A DNA stretch of 64,000 bases, from positions 106,412 to 170,411 of the forward strand of contig NZ_LXYI01000034.1 of NCBI RefSeq assembly GCF_001650875.1. Direction: 5' to 3'. The notes below the pieces were generated by a model. It made no database searches, was not told the origin of the DNA, and saw nothing but the letters and a program-made list of their open reading frames with translations. Of this stretch, positions 17,821-25,981 are shown one piece after another; positions within the stretch are counted from its first letter, which is position 1, and every line of letters starts with the position of its first letter. The DNA comes from Sulfitobacter sp. EhC04 (GTDB lineage: Bacteria; Pseudomonadota; Alphaproteobacteria; Rhodobacterales; Rhodobacteraceae). The position numbers and the translations under genes were made by a program.

Positions 17821-18738
17821 ATGGCCCAGACCACTCATGAGGCGGACGAAGACAGCCGCAACCGGGATATCCGCATCTATGTGAACGGCGATATCGTGCA
17901 CCGGGACGCGGCGAAGGTATCGGTCTACGACGCGGGTTTCATGCTGGGTGATGGCATCTGGGAGGGGATGCGGCTCTATCAGGGCACTTGGGCGTTCTTC
18001 GACGAACACATGGACCGCTTCTTCAACTCCTGCAAAGCCATCGACCTGGACGTCGGCATGGACAAGGCCGGGATCGCCGATGCCCTCCGCCGCACGGCAG
18101 AGGCCAACGGCATGACCGATGACGTGCATTGCCGGCTGATGCTGACCCGCGGGATCAAGGACAAACCGTTCCAGCATCCGGGCCTCAGCACCTCCGGCCC
18201 GACGCTGGTGATCATCATGGAGCATTCCAAACCGGTGGACCGCCTGCAATCGGCGGGCATCCGGCTGGCATCTGTCCCGCAGGTGCGCGGGCTGCCCCAT
18301 GCGCAGGACCCAAAGCTGAACAGCCATTCCAAGCTGAACTGCATCATCGCCTGCCTTCAGGCCGAAGCCGCCGGTGCCGACGAGGCCCTGATGCTGGACC
18401 CGCATGGTTTTGTGAACACGACCAACGCCTGCAACTTCTTCATCGTGCGCCGGGGCGAGGTTTGGACCTCGACCGGGGACTACTGCATGAACGGCGTGAC
18501 ACGGGCCAAGGTCATCGACCTGTGCCGCGAGAACCGCATCCCCGTGCGCGAAAAGAACTTCTCCCTTTACGAGGCCTACGGCGCGGATGAGGCATTTCTG
18601 ACCGGCACCTTCGGTGCGCAGACCCCTGTTGCCACGATCGACGGCAAGACCATCGGCAACGGGGACCGGCCCGTGACCCGGACGATACAGGGCATGTACA
18701 AAGACTTGATCAAGCAACATGTAAGCGGAGCCGCGTGA
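17821..18738 (+). CDS. Class IV PLP aminotransferase (D-amino acid / branched-chain type)
   Basis: 305-aa fold-type IV PLP enzyme. The N-terminal block (VNGDIVHRDAAKVSVYDAGFMLGDGIWEGMR region, about 20-51) is typical. The Schiff-base lysine is in NSHSKLNCIIA (near 176), and the C-terminal half has the ANACNFFIV-like TTNACNFFIV cofactor phosphate segment. Candidates are D-amino acid, branched-chain or beta-amino acid transaminase, and sequence alone does not decide. A second aminotransferase follows after 1 bp, so the two probably act together. Confidence 0.87.
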   Translation: MAQTTHEADEDSRNRDIRIYVNGDIVHRDAAKVSVYDAGFMLGDGIWEGMRLYQGTWAFFDEHMDRFFNSCKAIDLDVGMDKAGIADALRRTAEANGMTDDVHCRLMLTRGIKDKPFQHPGLSTSGPTLVIIMEHSKPVDRLQSAGIRLASVPQVRGLPHAQDPKLNSHSKLNCIIACLQAEAAGADEALMLDPHGFVNTTNACNFFIVRRGEVWTSTGDYCMNGVTRAKVIDLCRENRIPVREKNFSLYEAYGADEAFLTGTFGAQTPVATIDGKTIGNGDRPVTRTIQGMYKDLIKQHVSGAA

Positions 18739-18739
18739 C

Positions 18740-19849
18740 ATGGCAGACAGCAGCGCATCGGGACCACGATCCTACCTTGAGCCGCTCAACCTGCGCGGTC
18801 GCATATCCAAACCCCAGCCCAAGGGTCTGCCGCTGATCAACCTGGGGTTCAATGAATTGCCCTATGGCCCCAGCCCAAAGGTCGCGGCAGCCGTGGCCGA
18901 GGCGTCTGGGCAGATTGCCTCCTACGGCACGCCTCTTTGCGATGGGCTGCGCGCGGCGCTGGCGCAGGCCAACGGGCTGGAACCGGATCGGATCATCTGC
19001 GGAAACGGGTCCGAGGAACTGCTGGACGTGATCGCGCGCAACTTCGTGCGGCAGGGGGATGAGGTGCTGATTTCGGCCTATGGCTATATCCAGTTCGAAA
19101 TGGTTGCGGCACGGCAAGGGGCAACGCTGGTCAAGGCCCCGGAAACCGATTTCACATCCGACGTGGATGCGCTGCTGGGGGCGGTGACGCCGCGTACCCG
19201 GCTGCTGTTTCTGGCCAACCCCAACAATCCTACCGGCACGGTGCTGCCCGTAGCAGAGCTGGAGCGGCTCTTGCAGGGCATGCCGCGCGACGTGGTTGTC
19301 GTGCTTGACCTGGCCTATGGCGAATTCACCGGCTTCGATCATTGTGCGGCAGTGCATGCATTGGTCGAGGGGCGCGAGAATGTCATTGTGACCCGGACCT
19401 TTTCCAAGGCCTACGGGCTGGCGGGCCTGCGCTGCGGCTGGGCCCATGCGCCAGCGGCCATGATGCCCAGTCTCTATGCCGCGCGGGGCATGGGCAGCGT
19501 CAACCGCCTTGCCCAGGCCGCCGCGACAGCCGCTTTGGCCGATCTGGATGTGGTCAAGGCGCGTGTGACCGAAATCGTGGCTGAGCGCCGCCGCGTCGCC
19601 GCCGCGCTGGCCGACATGGGCATTACGGCCCTGCCATCGGGAACGAATTTCCTGCTGGTGCGCGTCGATGGCAAAGGCCCCGAGGCGGCAGAGGCGTTGG
19701 TTGTGCATTTCTTTGACGACGCCGGGATCATTGTCAGCCGCACCCGTGAGGCAGGGCTTGAGGACTGGTTGCGGTTTTCAATCGGCACACCCCCTCAGAA
19801 CGATCTGCTGCTGCAAAGCGCCGCCGCCTTTGCGGCAACCCTGACCTGA
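18740..19849 (+). CDS. Class I/II PLP aminotransferase, histidinol-phosphate aminotransferase-like
   Basis: 369-aa fold-type I aminotransferase of the HisC-like group. The internal NPNNPTGTVLP segment (about 156-166) and the PLP lysine motif TFSKAYGLAGLRCGWA (about 220-235) are intact. Because it is paired with a class IV aminotransferase outside any his operon, a role in catabolism or interconversion of a non-standard amino acid is more likely than histidine synthesis. A GC-rich terminator-like hairpin follows immediately. Confidence 0.86.
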   Translation: MADSSASGPRSYLEPLNLRGRISKPQPKGLPLINLGFNELPYGPSPKVAAAVAEASGQIASYGTPLCDGLRAALAQANGLEPDRIICGNGSEELLDVIARNFVRQGDEVLISAYGYIQFEMVAARQGATLVKAPETDFTSDVDALLGAVTPRTRLLFLANPNNPTGTVLPVAELERLLQGMPRDVVVVLDLAYGEFTGFDHCAAVHALVEGRENVIVTRTFSKAYGLAGLRCGWAHAPAAMMPSLYAARGMGSVNRLAQAAATAALADLDVVKARVTEIVAERRRVAAALADMGITALPSGTNFLLVRVDGKGPEAAEALVVHFFDDAGIIVSRTREAGLEDWLRFSIGTPPQNDLLLQSAAAFAATLT

Positions 19850-19851
19850 CA

Positions 19852-19867
19852 GGGGGCCGCCGCCCCC
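19852..19867 (+). terminator. Terminator-like hairpin after the aminotransferase pair
   Basis: GGGGGC (19852-19857), loop CGCC and GCCCCC (19862-19867) start 3 bp after the aminotransferase stop and are followed by CGCTTCTTTAT. The weak T-rich tail is typical of terminators in this high-GC group. Confidence 0.6.
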
Positions 19868-19961
19868 CGCTTCTTTATGCCAGAAATACTCAACCTGTGG
19901 CCCGCAACAGCCACGAACCGCAGCGTTCAACGGATAAGGGGCATGTGACCCGATGGGCCAA

Positions 19962-20942
19962 TCACCCCTTGGGTGGCATCTTGTCCATATGCCGCAACAT
20001 CGCGACAAAGGCATTCAGCCTGTCGTTCTGATAGGCGGGCACATCCAGCCCCTCGTAATCCAGAAATCCCTGCCCATCGCGCAGGCCCCGGCGGTTTTGC
20101 GCCATGTTGTCCTTGACGATCTTCGGCGCGGCAAAGCGGTCTTCGCCCGTGGCACCGGCCATGTAGTTGCTCGCATGGTACAGGATATCCCCGCCACCCC
20201 AGTCGATGAATTCCAATAGCCCCAGGACCGCAAAGCGGAAGCCGAAACCGTATTTCGTGGCCTTGTCGATATCCTCGGCAGAGGCCACACCTTCCTCGAC
20301 CAGACGGGCGGCCTCGTTCATCGCCAGCGCCTGAATACGCGGCACGATATACCCTGGGCTTGCCGCGCAGACCACCGGCACCTTGCCGATGCGCTCCAGC
20401 AGCGCCTTCAACGCCTCGGTTACCGCTGGATCGGTCTGGTCGCCGGGCGACAGTTCAACCAGCGGCACAAGGAAGGCGGGGTTCAGCCAATGCGCGTTCA
20501 GAAACCGACCGGGCGAGGTGACGAACCCCTGCAAATCGTTGGAAAGGATCGTCGACGTGGTCGAGGCGACAATCGCCTCCGCCGAGGCATGTTCAGAGAT
20601 CATCGCAAAAGCATCGCGCTTTGCGTCCATGACCTCGGGCACCCCTTCAAAGATCACGTCTGCCCCGGCCAGGGCCGAGGCGCAATCTGTCAGCGAAACC
20701 GTGCGGATGCGCGACAGGACGCCGTCAATCTCCGTGTCGCTCAACATCCCGAAGCCTGAAAGCATCCCGAGCGTGCCGCGCAATTCCGTGTCGATCTGGC
20801 CGCACAGCGCTTCGAACCCGGCGCTGTCGCGGTGCTTTGCGTCGATCAGGACCACGTCATGCCCGGCATAGGCAAAGGCAATGGCCATGCCACGGCCCAT
20901 CCGGCCCGCCCCGACAGCAGCGATCACCTCGCGGTTTGCCAT
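19962..20942 (-). CDS. 3-hydroxyacyl-CoA dehydrogenase family NAD-binding protein
   Basis: 326-aa NAD-dependent 2-hydroxy/3-hydroxyacid dehydrogenase of the short HADH family (without crotonase domain), which also contains carnitine 3-dehydrogenase and L-gulonate 3-dehydrogenase. The Rossmann motif GAGRMGRGMAIAFAYAGHDV (11-30) is at the N-terminus, and the HADH catalytic region follows with NAHWLNPAFLVPLVELSPGD (about 159-178), where the histidine is the expected base. The ATG at 20942 overlaps the upstream stop by one base (TAATG), so it is the second gene of a two-gene operon with the opine dehydrogenase-like gene. The substrate is unknown. Confidence 0.88.
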   Translation of the reverse strand: MANREVIAAVGAGRMGRGMAIAFAYAGHDVVLIDAKHRDSAGFEALCGQIDTELRGTLGMLSGFGMLSDTEIDGVLSRIRTVSLTDCASALAGADVIFEGVPEVMDAKRDAFAMISEHASAEAIVASTTSTILSNDLQGFVTSPGRFLNAHWLNPAFLVPLVELSPGDQTDPAVTEALKALLERIGKVPVVCAASPGYIVPRIQALAMNEAARLVEEGVASAEDIDKATKYGFGFRFAVLGLLEFIDWGGGDILYHASNYMAGATGEDRFAAPKIVKDNMAQNRRGLRDGQGFLDYEGLDVPAYQNDRLNAFVAMLRHMDKMPPKG

Positions 20943-22027
20943 TACAGGCCCTCCTGCAACAAGGCCTTCATCTGGTCGCGGCTCAGGTCTGCAAGGCCCA
21001 TGGAACCCAACGTCCTTCCGGTCTGTTCGAAATCTGTGTCGCAGATGGCCGATGCCACCGCCAGCAGGCCCCGCGCGGTCGGCACAGGCACCCCGGCCCA
21101 ATCCCCGACCGAAACGAGGAACGCGAGACCACAGGCCACGTCCTCGCGCATGTATCGGTGTTCGGTCAGCACCAGATTCTCGCGCCAGTCCCCTGAATCC
21201 GTCAGCTTTTCATGCGCCGCATTGCCATACATCCATTCCTCGCCATCGGGGTCATAGTGATCCGCCAGCGGAAAATGCGGCGCGCCGTATCCCAGTGCCT
21301 CGCGCAGCGCCATCCGCTCGCCGTCCAACCGTGTGGTGACGCGGCGGATTGCTGGCTGCGTGCCTTCGTTGTGGATGTCCCAATGGTCGAAATGTTCGAT
21401 GGGTCCTGCGTTCATCAGGATCAGCGGTGGGTGGATGATCGGGCCTGCATTCATCAGCGCGCCGGACAGACCATCGCCGCAGTCCTCGACCGACGGATAG
21501 GCCTGGGCGATGACCTTGAGGGCATGCGCCGCATTGCGGCGCGGAAAGATGCCCGATGGCAGGCGGGTTGCGCGGGTGGTCACGGCCACAGTGTCCGCCC
21601 CGTGCTTGCGCGTCAGATAGGGCAGGGTGCCTGCCTCCGCCAGGGTGATATCGGCGGAGTTGCCCGCCGCCCGGATGATCTGAGCCATCAGAACGCTGCC
21701 AAAGGTGCCGGGCGGCAGGTAGATGACCTGCCCGTCCTTCAGAAACGGGGCCATGGCCCTTGCGATATCGGGCTGGGCGGTGGCCGGTGTGGGGCAGACG
21801 ATCAGCGCGGCACCGGAAACGGCCTCTTCGATATCTGCCGTGACCACAGCGATCTGCACCTCTTTCTCACCGGAGTAATCCTTGAGCGTCAGTGTGTTGC
21901 CGCGCTTGTTCAGGTCGGCCACACCGTCGGCGTTGCGCCGCCAGTACCGGACCCGGTGTCCTTCGGCAGAAAAGTCCAAAGCTGCCGCTGCGGACCCATT
22001 GCCGCCCCCGAGAACTGCGATTTCCAT
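20942..22027 (-). CDS. NAD/NADP octopine/nopaline dehydrogenase family protein
   Basis: 361-aa opine dehydrogenase-type oxidoreductase. It has an N-terminal Rossmann fold (MEIAVLGGGNGSAAAALDFS) and a C-terminal octopine-dehydrogenase domain with the NAGPIIHPPLILMNAGPIEH segment (about 193-212), whose histidine is the family's proton relay. Enzymes of this family join an amino acid to a 2-oxoacid reductively or split such opines. Expression is likely linked to the divergent TRAP transporter: a putative operator lies 44 bp upstream (22071-22088) and a second one serves the other side of the same 166-bp gap. Confidence 0.88.
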   Translation of the reverse strand: MEIAVLGGGNGSAAAALDFSAEGHRVRYWRRNADGVADLNKRGNTLTLKDYSGEKEVQIAVVTADIEEAVSGAALIVCPTPATAQPDIARAMAPFLKDGQVIYLPPGTFGSVLMAQIIRAAGNSADITLAEAGTLPYLTRKHGADTVAVTTRATRLPSGIFPRRNAAHALKVIAQAYPSVEDCGDGLSGALMNAGPIIHPPLILMNAGPIEHFDHWDIHNEGTQPAIRRVTTRLDGERMALREALGYGAPHFPLADHYDPDGEEWMYGNAAHEKLTDSGDWRENLVLTEHRYMREDVACGLAFLVSVGDWAGVPVPTARGLLAVASAICDTDFEQTGRTLGSMGLADLSRDQMKALLQEGL

Positions 22028-22070
22028 ATTTTGCTCCCTTCCTGTTCACACGGTTTGTGCTAGGCTCTAA

Positions 22071-22089
22071 TTTATGTGCAAACTCATGC
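22071..22089. promoter_or_regulatory. Putative MarR-regulon operator, copy 1 (opine dehydrogenase side)
   Basis: TTTATGTGCAAACTCATG shares 15 of 18 bases with the copy at 37073-37090. It lies 44 bp upstream of the opine dehydrogenase-like gene and is the weakest of five related sites in this region. Confidence 0.4.
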
Positions 22090-22137
22090 TCTGCCGTTGA
22101 AAGCAGATATGCTTATGCAATTTCCGTTGCCTTGGTT

Positions 22138-22153
22138 GCATGAAAATGCATAT
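22138..22153. promoter_or_regulatory. Putative MarR-regulon operator, copy 2 (first TRAP transporter)
   Basis: GCATGAAAATGCATAT, read on the minus strand as ATATGCATTTTCATGC, lies 41 bp upstream of the first TRAP binding-protein gene. Its first 14 bases are identical to the copy at 28930-28945, which precedes the second TRAP transporter. Confidence 0.6.
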
Positions 22154-22193
22154 ATTGGAAGAATAAAAAACGAGACCAACTGGGAGTACTGAC

Positions 22194-23207
22194 ATGACAA
22201 AGTTCAACAGGATGGCCTTCAGGGCCACTACAGGTTTGGCGGCGCTTGCGCTGACGGCAACCGCTGCCATGGCAGAGGATCGGGTGTCGGCAACACATGC
22301 CTTCCCGACATTCCTTGTCTATACAAAGACTTTCCTCGCCATGGTGGATGACATCAACGAGCGCGGGAAGGGGATCGTCCAGATCGACGTGCGGGGCGGC
22401 CCCGAGGCGATCGGCATGTTCCAGCAACCTGCCGCCGTGCGTGATGGCGTTGTGGACATGGTCCATATCCCCGGCTCGTTCTACGGCGCCTCCGTGCCGG
22501 AGATCGACGCCATGGTTGCCGCGACCGTGACCCCGCTGGAGGCCCGCGCGAATGGCGGGGCGGCAGCGATGGACATGGCGCATCAGGAACGCTTTGGCGT
22601 CCGGCACCTTGGCTGGATCGACGGCGGGGTAAAATTCCACATCTATACCTCCACGGAGCCCAAGTTCGACGAGAACGGCGTGCTGGACCTGACCGGCGTC
22701 AAGCTGCGCGACAACCCGATCTACCACGCCTTCTTCGAAGCATTGAATGCCACCACCTCCTCCATGCCTTCGACCGAAGTGTATGCGGCGCTGGAAAAGG
22801 GCGTCGTTGACGCGGCGGCCTGGACCGAGATCGGCTTGATGGACCTCAAGTGGGACGAGTTCATGAAATACGCGGTCGAGCCTGCCTTCTACAACACCGA
22901 CATCGGTGTGATCTTCAACAAGGAAAGCTGGGATGCGCTGAACCCGGAAAGCCAGGAGTTGATCGAGCAGGTCGTGATCGAGTGGGAGGAGAAATCCTAC
23001 AACGACCGGCAAGAGACGGTGAAGTCCGACCGTGTGGAGCTTGAAAAGCGCGGAGTGGAATTTGTCGCCATGTCCGACGAGGGCTCTGCCGCCTATCTGA
23101 AGTTGGCCAACGATGCCGCATGGGGCCGGATGGAAACCCGCCTGAAAGAAATGGGCGACGACGGCAGCAGCTACGAGACCATGCTCAAGCTCTACCACCC
23201 TGAATAA
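22194..23207 (+). CDS. TRAP transporter solute-binding protein, DctP family (system 1)
   Basis: 337-aa periplasmic binding protein of a tripartite ATP-independent importer for a carboxylate-type ligand. The signal peptide spans about residues 1-27 (ending TATAAMA before EDRV). The ligand-binding arginine position falls in LTGVKLRDNPIYHAF (about 163-177), and PSTEVYAALEKGVVDAAAW (about 192-210) is the conserved DctP block. RBS ACTGGGAGT upstream. It is followed by small and large membrane genes, giving a complete PQM operon, and preceded by a putative MarR operator. Confidence 0.93.
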   Translation: MTKFNRMAFRATTGLAALALTATAAMAEDRVSATHAFPTFLVYTKTFLAMVDDINERGKGIVQIDVRGGPEAIGMFQQPAAVRDGVVDMVHIPGSFYGASVPEIDAMVAATVTPLEARANGGAAAMDMAHQERFGVRHLGWIDGGVKFHIYTSTEPKFDENGVLDLTGVKLRDNPIYHAFFEALNATTSSMPSTEVYAALEKGVVDAAAWTEIGLMDLKWDEFMKYAVEPAFYNTDIGVIFNKESWDALNPESQELIEQVVIEWEEKSYNDRQETVKSDRVELEKRGVEFVAMSDEGSAAYLKLANDAAWGRMETRLKEMGDDGSSYETMLKLYHPE

Positions 23208-23266
23208 GATCAACGAAGCGGCGCGGAGCGTAGTCTTCGCGCCCCTCTTCGTGACGGAGGCCGCTT

Positions 23267-23764
23267 GTGCTGAAACTGCTGGACGCCATCTGTAATCTTC
23301 TCGCGATCCTTGCCGGGTCCTATCTGGTGGCGATCATGTTCGGCATCGTGTTCCAGGCGACGGCACGGTCGTTCAACTATTCCGGCTCGTCGCACATCTT
23401 CACTTTCTCGGAATACGGTCTGCTGTACATCGTCATGGCGGCGTCCCCCTGGCTTGTCCGGCTGAAGGGGCATGTGTTCATCGAATTGCTCACCGCCGCG
23501 CTGCCAACGACAGTGGGCAAACCGTTTTCCCGCTTCGTTGCGGTTCTGTGCGTGCTGATCTGTCTCGTGCTGGTCTGGTATTCGGGCGCGACCACGCTGC
23601 GAGCCTATAGCTTTGGCGATGCGGACATGCGGTCACTCGACATGCCGAAATGGATGCTGCTGGTGTCCATGCCGATCTGTTTTGGTCTGATGGCACTGAA
23701 TTTCCTGCGCTTTGTCTTTGGTGCGGAGACTTTGCATTCCGGGCAGGCGGGCGTTCATGAATAA
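23267..23764 (+). CDS. TRAP transporter small permease, DctQ family (system 1)
   Basis: 165-aa membrane protein with four hydrophobic segments, the usual DctQ size and topology. The GTG start at 23267 follows GGAGG at 8 bp. The central segment SPWLVRLKGHVFIELLTAAL (about 66-85) is the family's conserved block. It lies between the binding-protein and large-permease genes and stabilises the large subunit. Substrate unknown. Confidence 0.88.
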   Translation: MLKLLDAICNLLAILAGSYLVAIMFGIVFQATARSFNYSGSSHIFTFSEYGLLYIVMAASPWLVRLKGHVFIELLTAALPTTVGKPFSRFVAVLCVLICLVLVWYSGATTLRAYSFGDADMRSLDMPKWMLLVSMPICFGLMALNFLRFVFGAETLHSGQAGVHE

Positions 23765-23782
23765 TTCGAAAGGCCCGTTCTG

Positions 23783-25120
23783 ATGGAATGGTATTACGCG
23801 CTGTCGTTCCTGCTGGGGATGATCCTTTTCCTGATGTTCATGGGCATCCCCGTGGCCCTCGCCTTTATCGCCGCCAACATGATCGGCGCGACCTATTTCA
23901 TGGGCGGTAGCGGTGACCTGCTGCGGCAGATGTCGCGGGGGATCGGGCAATTGGTCAATAACGCGCTGCCGACCGTGACAACCTTTAACCTGATGCCGGT
24001 GCCGATGTTCCTGCTGATGGGCGAGATTTTCTTTCACACCGGCCTTGGCAACAAGATGTTCGCGGCGGTGGAGAAACTGATGGGCCGCATCCCCGGTCGG
24101 TTGTCTTTTGTGACCGTGGCGGGCGGGACGGCCTTTGCCACTCTGTCGGGTTCCTCGCTGGGGTCCACCGCGCTGCTCGGCTCGCTCATGGTGCCCGAGA
24201 TGGAAGCGAAGGGGTACAAGAAGCACATGGCCATTGGTCCGATCCTGGGCACCGGGGGGCTGGCGATGCTGATCCCGCCTTCGGCGCTGGCGGTCCTGCT
24301 GGCCACGCTGGCCACGTTGGACGTGGGTGACCTGCTGCTTGCGGGCGTGGTGCCGGGCCTGATGCTTGCATGCTTCTATGTCATCCTGATCCTGGGCCTT
24401 TGCCTGTGGGACCCGACGGCCGCACCGGCCTACGAGGTCGAGCAGATTGCGTTCTCCGAAAAGATGCGGCTGCTGTTCTTTGACATCATGCCCATGATGT
24501 CCATCGTGGTCGGGGTGATCCTGCTGATCATGAACGGCTGGGCGACCCCGTCGGAATCCGCGGCCTTTGGCTGTGTCGGGGTGCTGCTGCTGGCGATCGG
24601 CTATCGCAAACTGACCTGGACCAGCTTTGTCGCCTCGGTCACCGGCGCGCTGCGGGTGACCACCATGGCGCTGCTGATCATCTTCGGCTCTGCCACCTTC
24701 TCGGCCCTGCTGGCGTTTTCGGGGGCGTCATCGGGGCTGATCCGCTGGGCCACGCAGTTCGACTTTGACCCCATTGTGATGCTGGTCATCATGTTCTGTA
24801 TCCTGCTGGTGCTGGGCATGTTCATGGATCAGCTTTCCATGATGCTGCTGACGGTGCCGATCTTTTTCCCGCTGGCGCAGACCCTGGGGTTTGACCTGAT
24901 CTGGTTCGGGGTGATCATCCTGATGGCGCTTGAAATCAGCTTTACCACGCCACCTTTCGGATTGCTGCTGTTCGTGATGAAGGGGGTCGCCCCACCCGAT
25001 ACCACGATGCGCGACATCTACATGGCGGCGCTGCCCTATATGGGCTGCGCGATCCTGCTGGTGGTGCTGCTGATCATATTCCCCCAGATCGCGCTCTGGC
25101 TGCCGAACATGGGCGAATAG
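23783..25120 (+). CDS. TRAP transporter large permease, DctM family (system 1)
   Basis: 445-aa polytopic membrane protein (12-13 segments) carrying out sodium-coupled transport. Family blocks include MGIPVALAFIAANMIGATYF near the N-terminus, SGSSLGSTALLGSLMVPEM (about 122-140) and GMFMDQLSMMLLTVPIFFPL (about 346-365). Last gene of the PQM operon, followed by two strong palindromes that should stop transcription towards the convergent racemase-fold gene. Confidence 0.93.
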   Translation: MEWYYALSFLLGMILFLMFMGIPVALAFIAANMIGATYFMGGSGDLLRQMSRGIGQLVNNALPTVTTFNLMPVPMFLLMGEIFFHTGLGNKMFAAVEKLMGRIPGRLSFVTVAGGTAFATLSGSSLGSTALLGSLMVPEMEAKGYKKHMAIGPILGTGGLAMLIPPSALAVLLATLATLDVGDLLLAGVVPGLMLACFYVILILGLCLWDPTAAPAYEVEQIAFSEKMRLLFFDIMPMMSIVVGVILLIMNGWATPSESAAFGCVGVLLLAIGYRKLTWTSFVASVTGALRVTTMALLIIFGSATFSALLAFSGASSGLIRWATQFDFDPIVMLVIMFCILLVLGMFMDQLSMMLLTVPIFFPLAQTLGFDLIWFGVIILMALEISFTTPPFGLLLFVMKGVAPPDTTMRDIYMAALPYMGCAILLVVLLIIFPQIALWLPNMGE

Positions 25121-25135
25121 CGCACGACGGGGGGC

Positions 25136-25178
25136 GGAATTTTCGAAAATTCCGGCGAAAACCTTTCGAAAGGTTTTC
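25136..25178. terminator. Two tandem perfect palindromes, bidirectional terminator
   Basis: GGAATTTTCGAAAATTCC (25136-25153) and a 22-bp palindrome with the core AAAACCTTTCGAAAGGTTTT (25157-25178) fill the gap between the convergent DctM and racemase-fold genes. Both fold into hairpins around TTCGAA and have flanking A/T tracts usable in either direction. Confidence 0.7.
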
Positions 25179-25196
25179 CTCCGCCTGCCCGTGGGG

Positions 25197-25970
25197 TCAA
25201 AGCCCCTTGGGGTGGGTCAGGAATTCCTCGATCACGTGGTCGGGTGCCTTGACGTAATCGCCGGTGCGGCTGACTGACTGTCCTGTCTGGCGCTTCAGGC
25301 TGACCGCCATTTCTGCCATCTTCACCGCGATGGGGATGCCGTTGATGACAGGGGCCAGATCCACGTTGTGATTGTGGAAGCTGGCGAACAGCAACATCGG
25401 GATGCCACCGCCGGGGATCAGCACGTCAATGCCCTGGGCGACCAGCGGGCGGGCCTGTTCTTCGAACAGGACACGCACTTCCTCCGACTTGTCGGCGTCG
25501 CCATAGGCCGCCAGGATTTGCCCCGGTTCGAATGTCATCGCATGCACGCCGGTGACACGTTCGCGCAGGCCATATTTACCGATCTGGTGGTGAAACCACG
25601 GGATGAAGCGGGGGTTGATCGTGACGATGCCGATGCGCTGGCCCAACTGGCAGGAATACAGCATCGACGCCTCGCCCAGGGCAATCACCGGAATATCCAC
25701 CGCCGCCCGCGCCTCGTACAGGCCCGCATCCTGGAAATGGCCGACGATGAAGGCGTCATAGCCTTCGCGCTCCGCCTGAATGGCATTGCAGATCATCTCG
25801 CGCGCGCAGCGGAACTCGACCAGCGGATGCGCATAGCTGTCGAAGGGGGTGATGCCCCTGATGTCAATCTGCGTGCCGGGCTGTGCGCTGTCGCGCAGGT
25901 GTGGGGCCAGAACGTCCCAGTATCCGGCCCCGTTTTCCTGATCGACATACGATTGATACCAAATTTTCAT
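25197..25970 (-). CDS. Aspartate/glutamate/hydantoin racemase-superfamily protein lacking both catalytic cysteines
   Basis: 257-aa protein with the two-lobed Asp/Glu racemase fold. The closest visible resemblance is to hydantoin racemases (VGHFQDAGLYEAR near 76-88, VLIPGGGIPML near 183-193). In active racemases both blocks hold a cysteine, as in GCF and LGC. Here they read GHF (His78) and PGGG (Gly188), so cysteine-based two-base racemisation is not possible. It may be a maleate-isomerase-like, decarboxylase-like or binding protein. It is the last gene of the minus-strand TRAP system 2 operon (11 bp from DctM), so its ligand probably enters through that transporter. Confidence 0.82.
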   Translation of the reverse strand: MKIWYQSYVDQENGAGYWDVLAPHLRDSAQPGTQIDIRGITPFDSYAHPLVEFRCAREMICNAIQAEREGYDAFIVGHFQDAGLYEARAAVDIPVIALGEASMLYSCQLGQRIGIVTINPRFIPWFHHQIGKYGLRERVTGVHAMTFEPGQILAAYGDADKSEEVRVLFEEQARPLVAQGIDVLIPGGGIPMLLFASFHNHNVDLAPVINGIPIAVKMAEMAVSLKRQTGQSVSRTGDYVKAPDHVIEEFLTHPKGL

Positions 25971-25981
25971 GGGGCGGTCCG

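Noticed and set aside
17683..18741. N-terminal extension of the MmgE/PrpD frame across the divergent aminotransferase gene
   Set aside because: The extension is antisense to an intact class IV aminotransferase; the ATG at 17682 has a ribosome site and begins on the domain.
22107..22124. Possible third operator copy (GATATGCTTATGCAATTT) in the opine dehydrogenase / TRAP gap
   Set aside because: Only a short part resembles the motif and the TTTTCAT half is missing.
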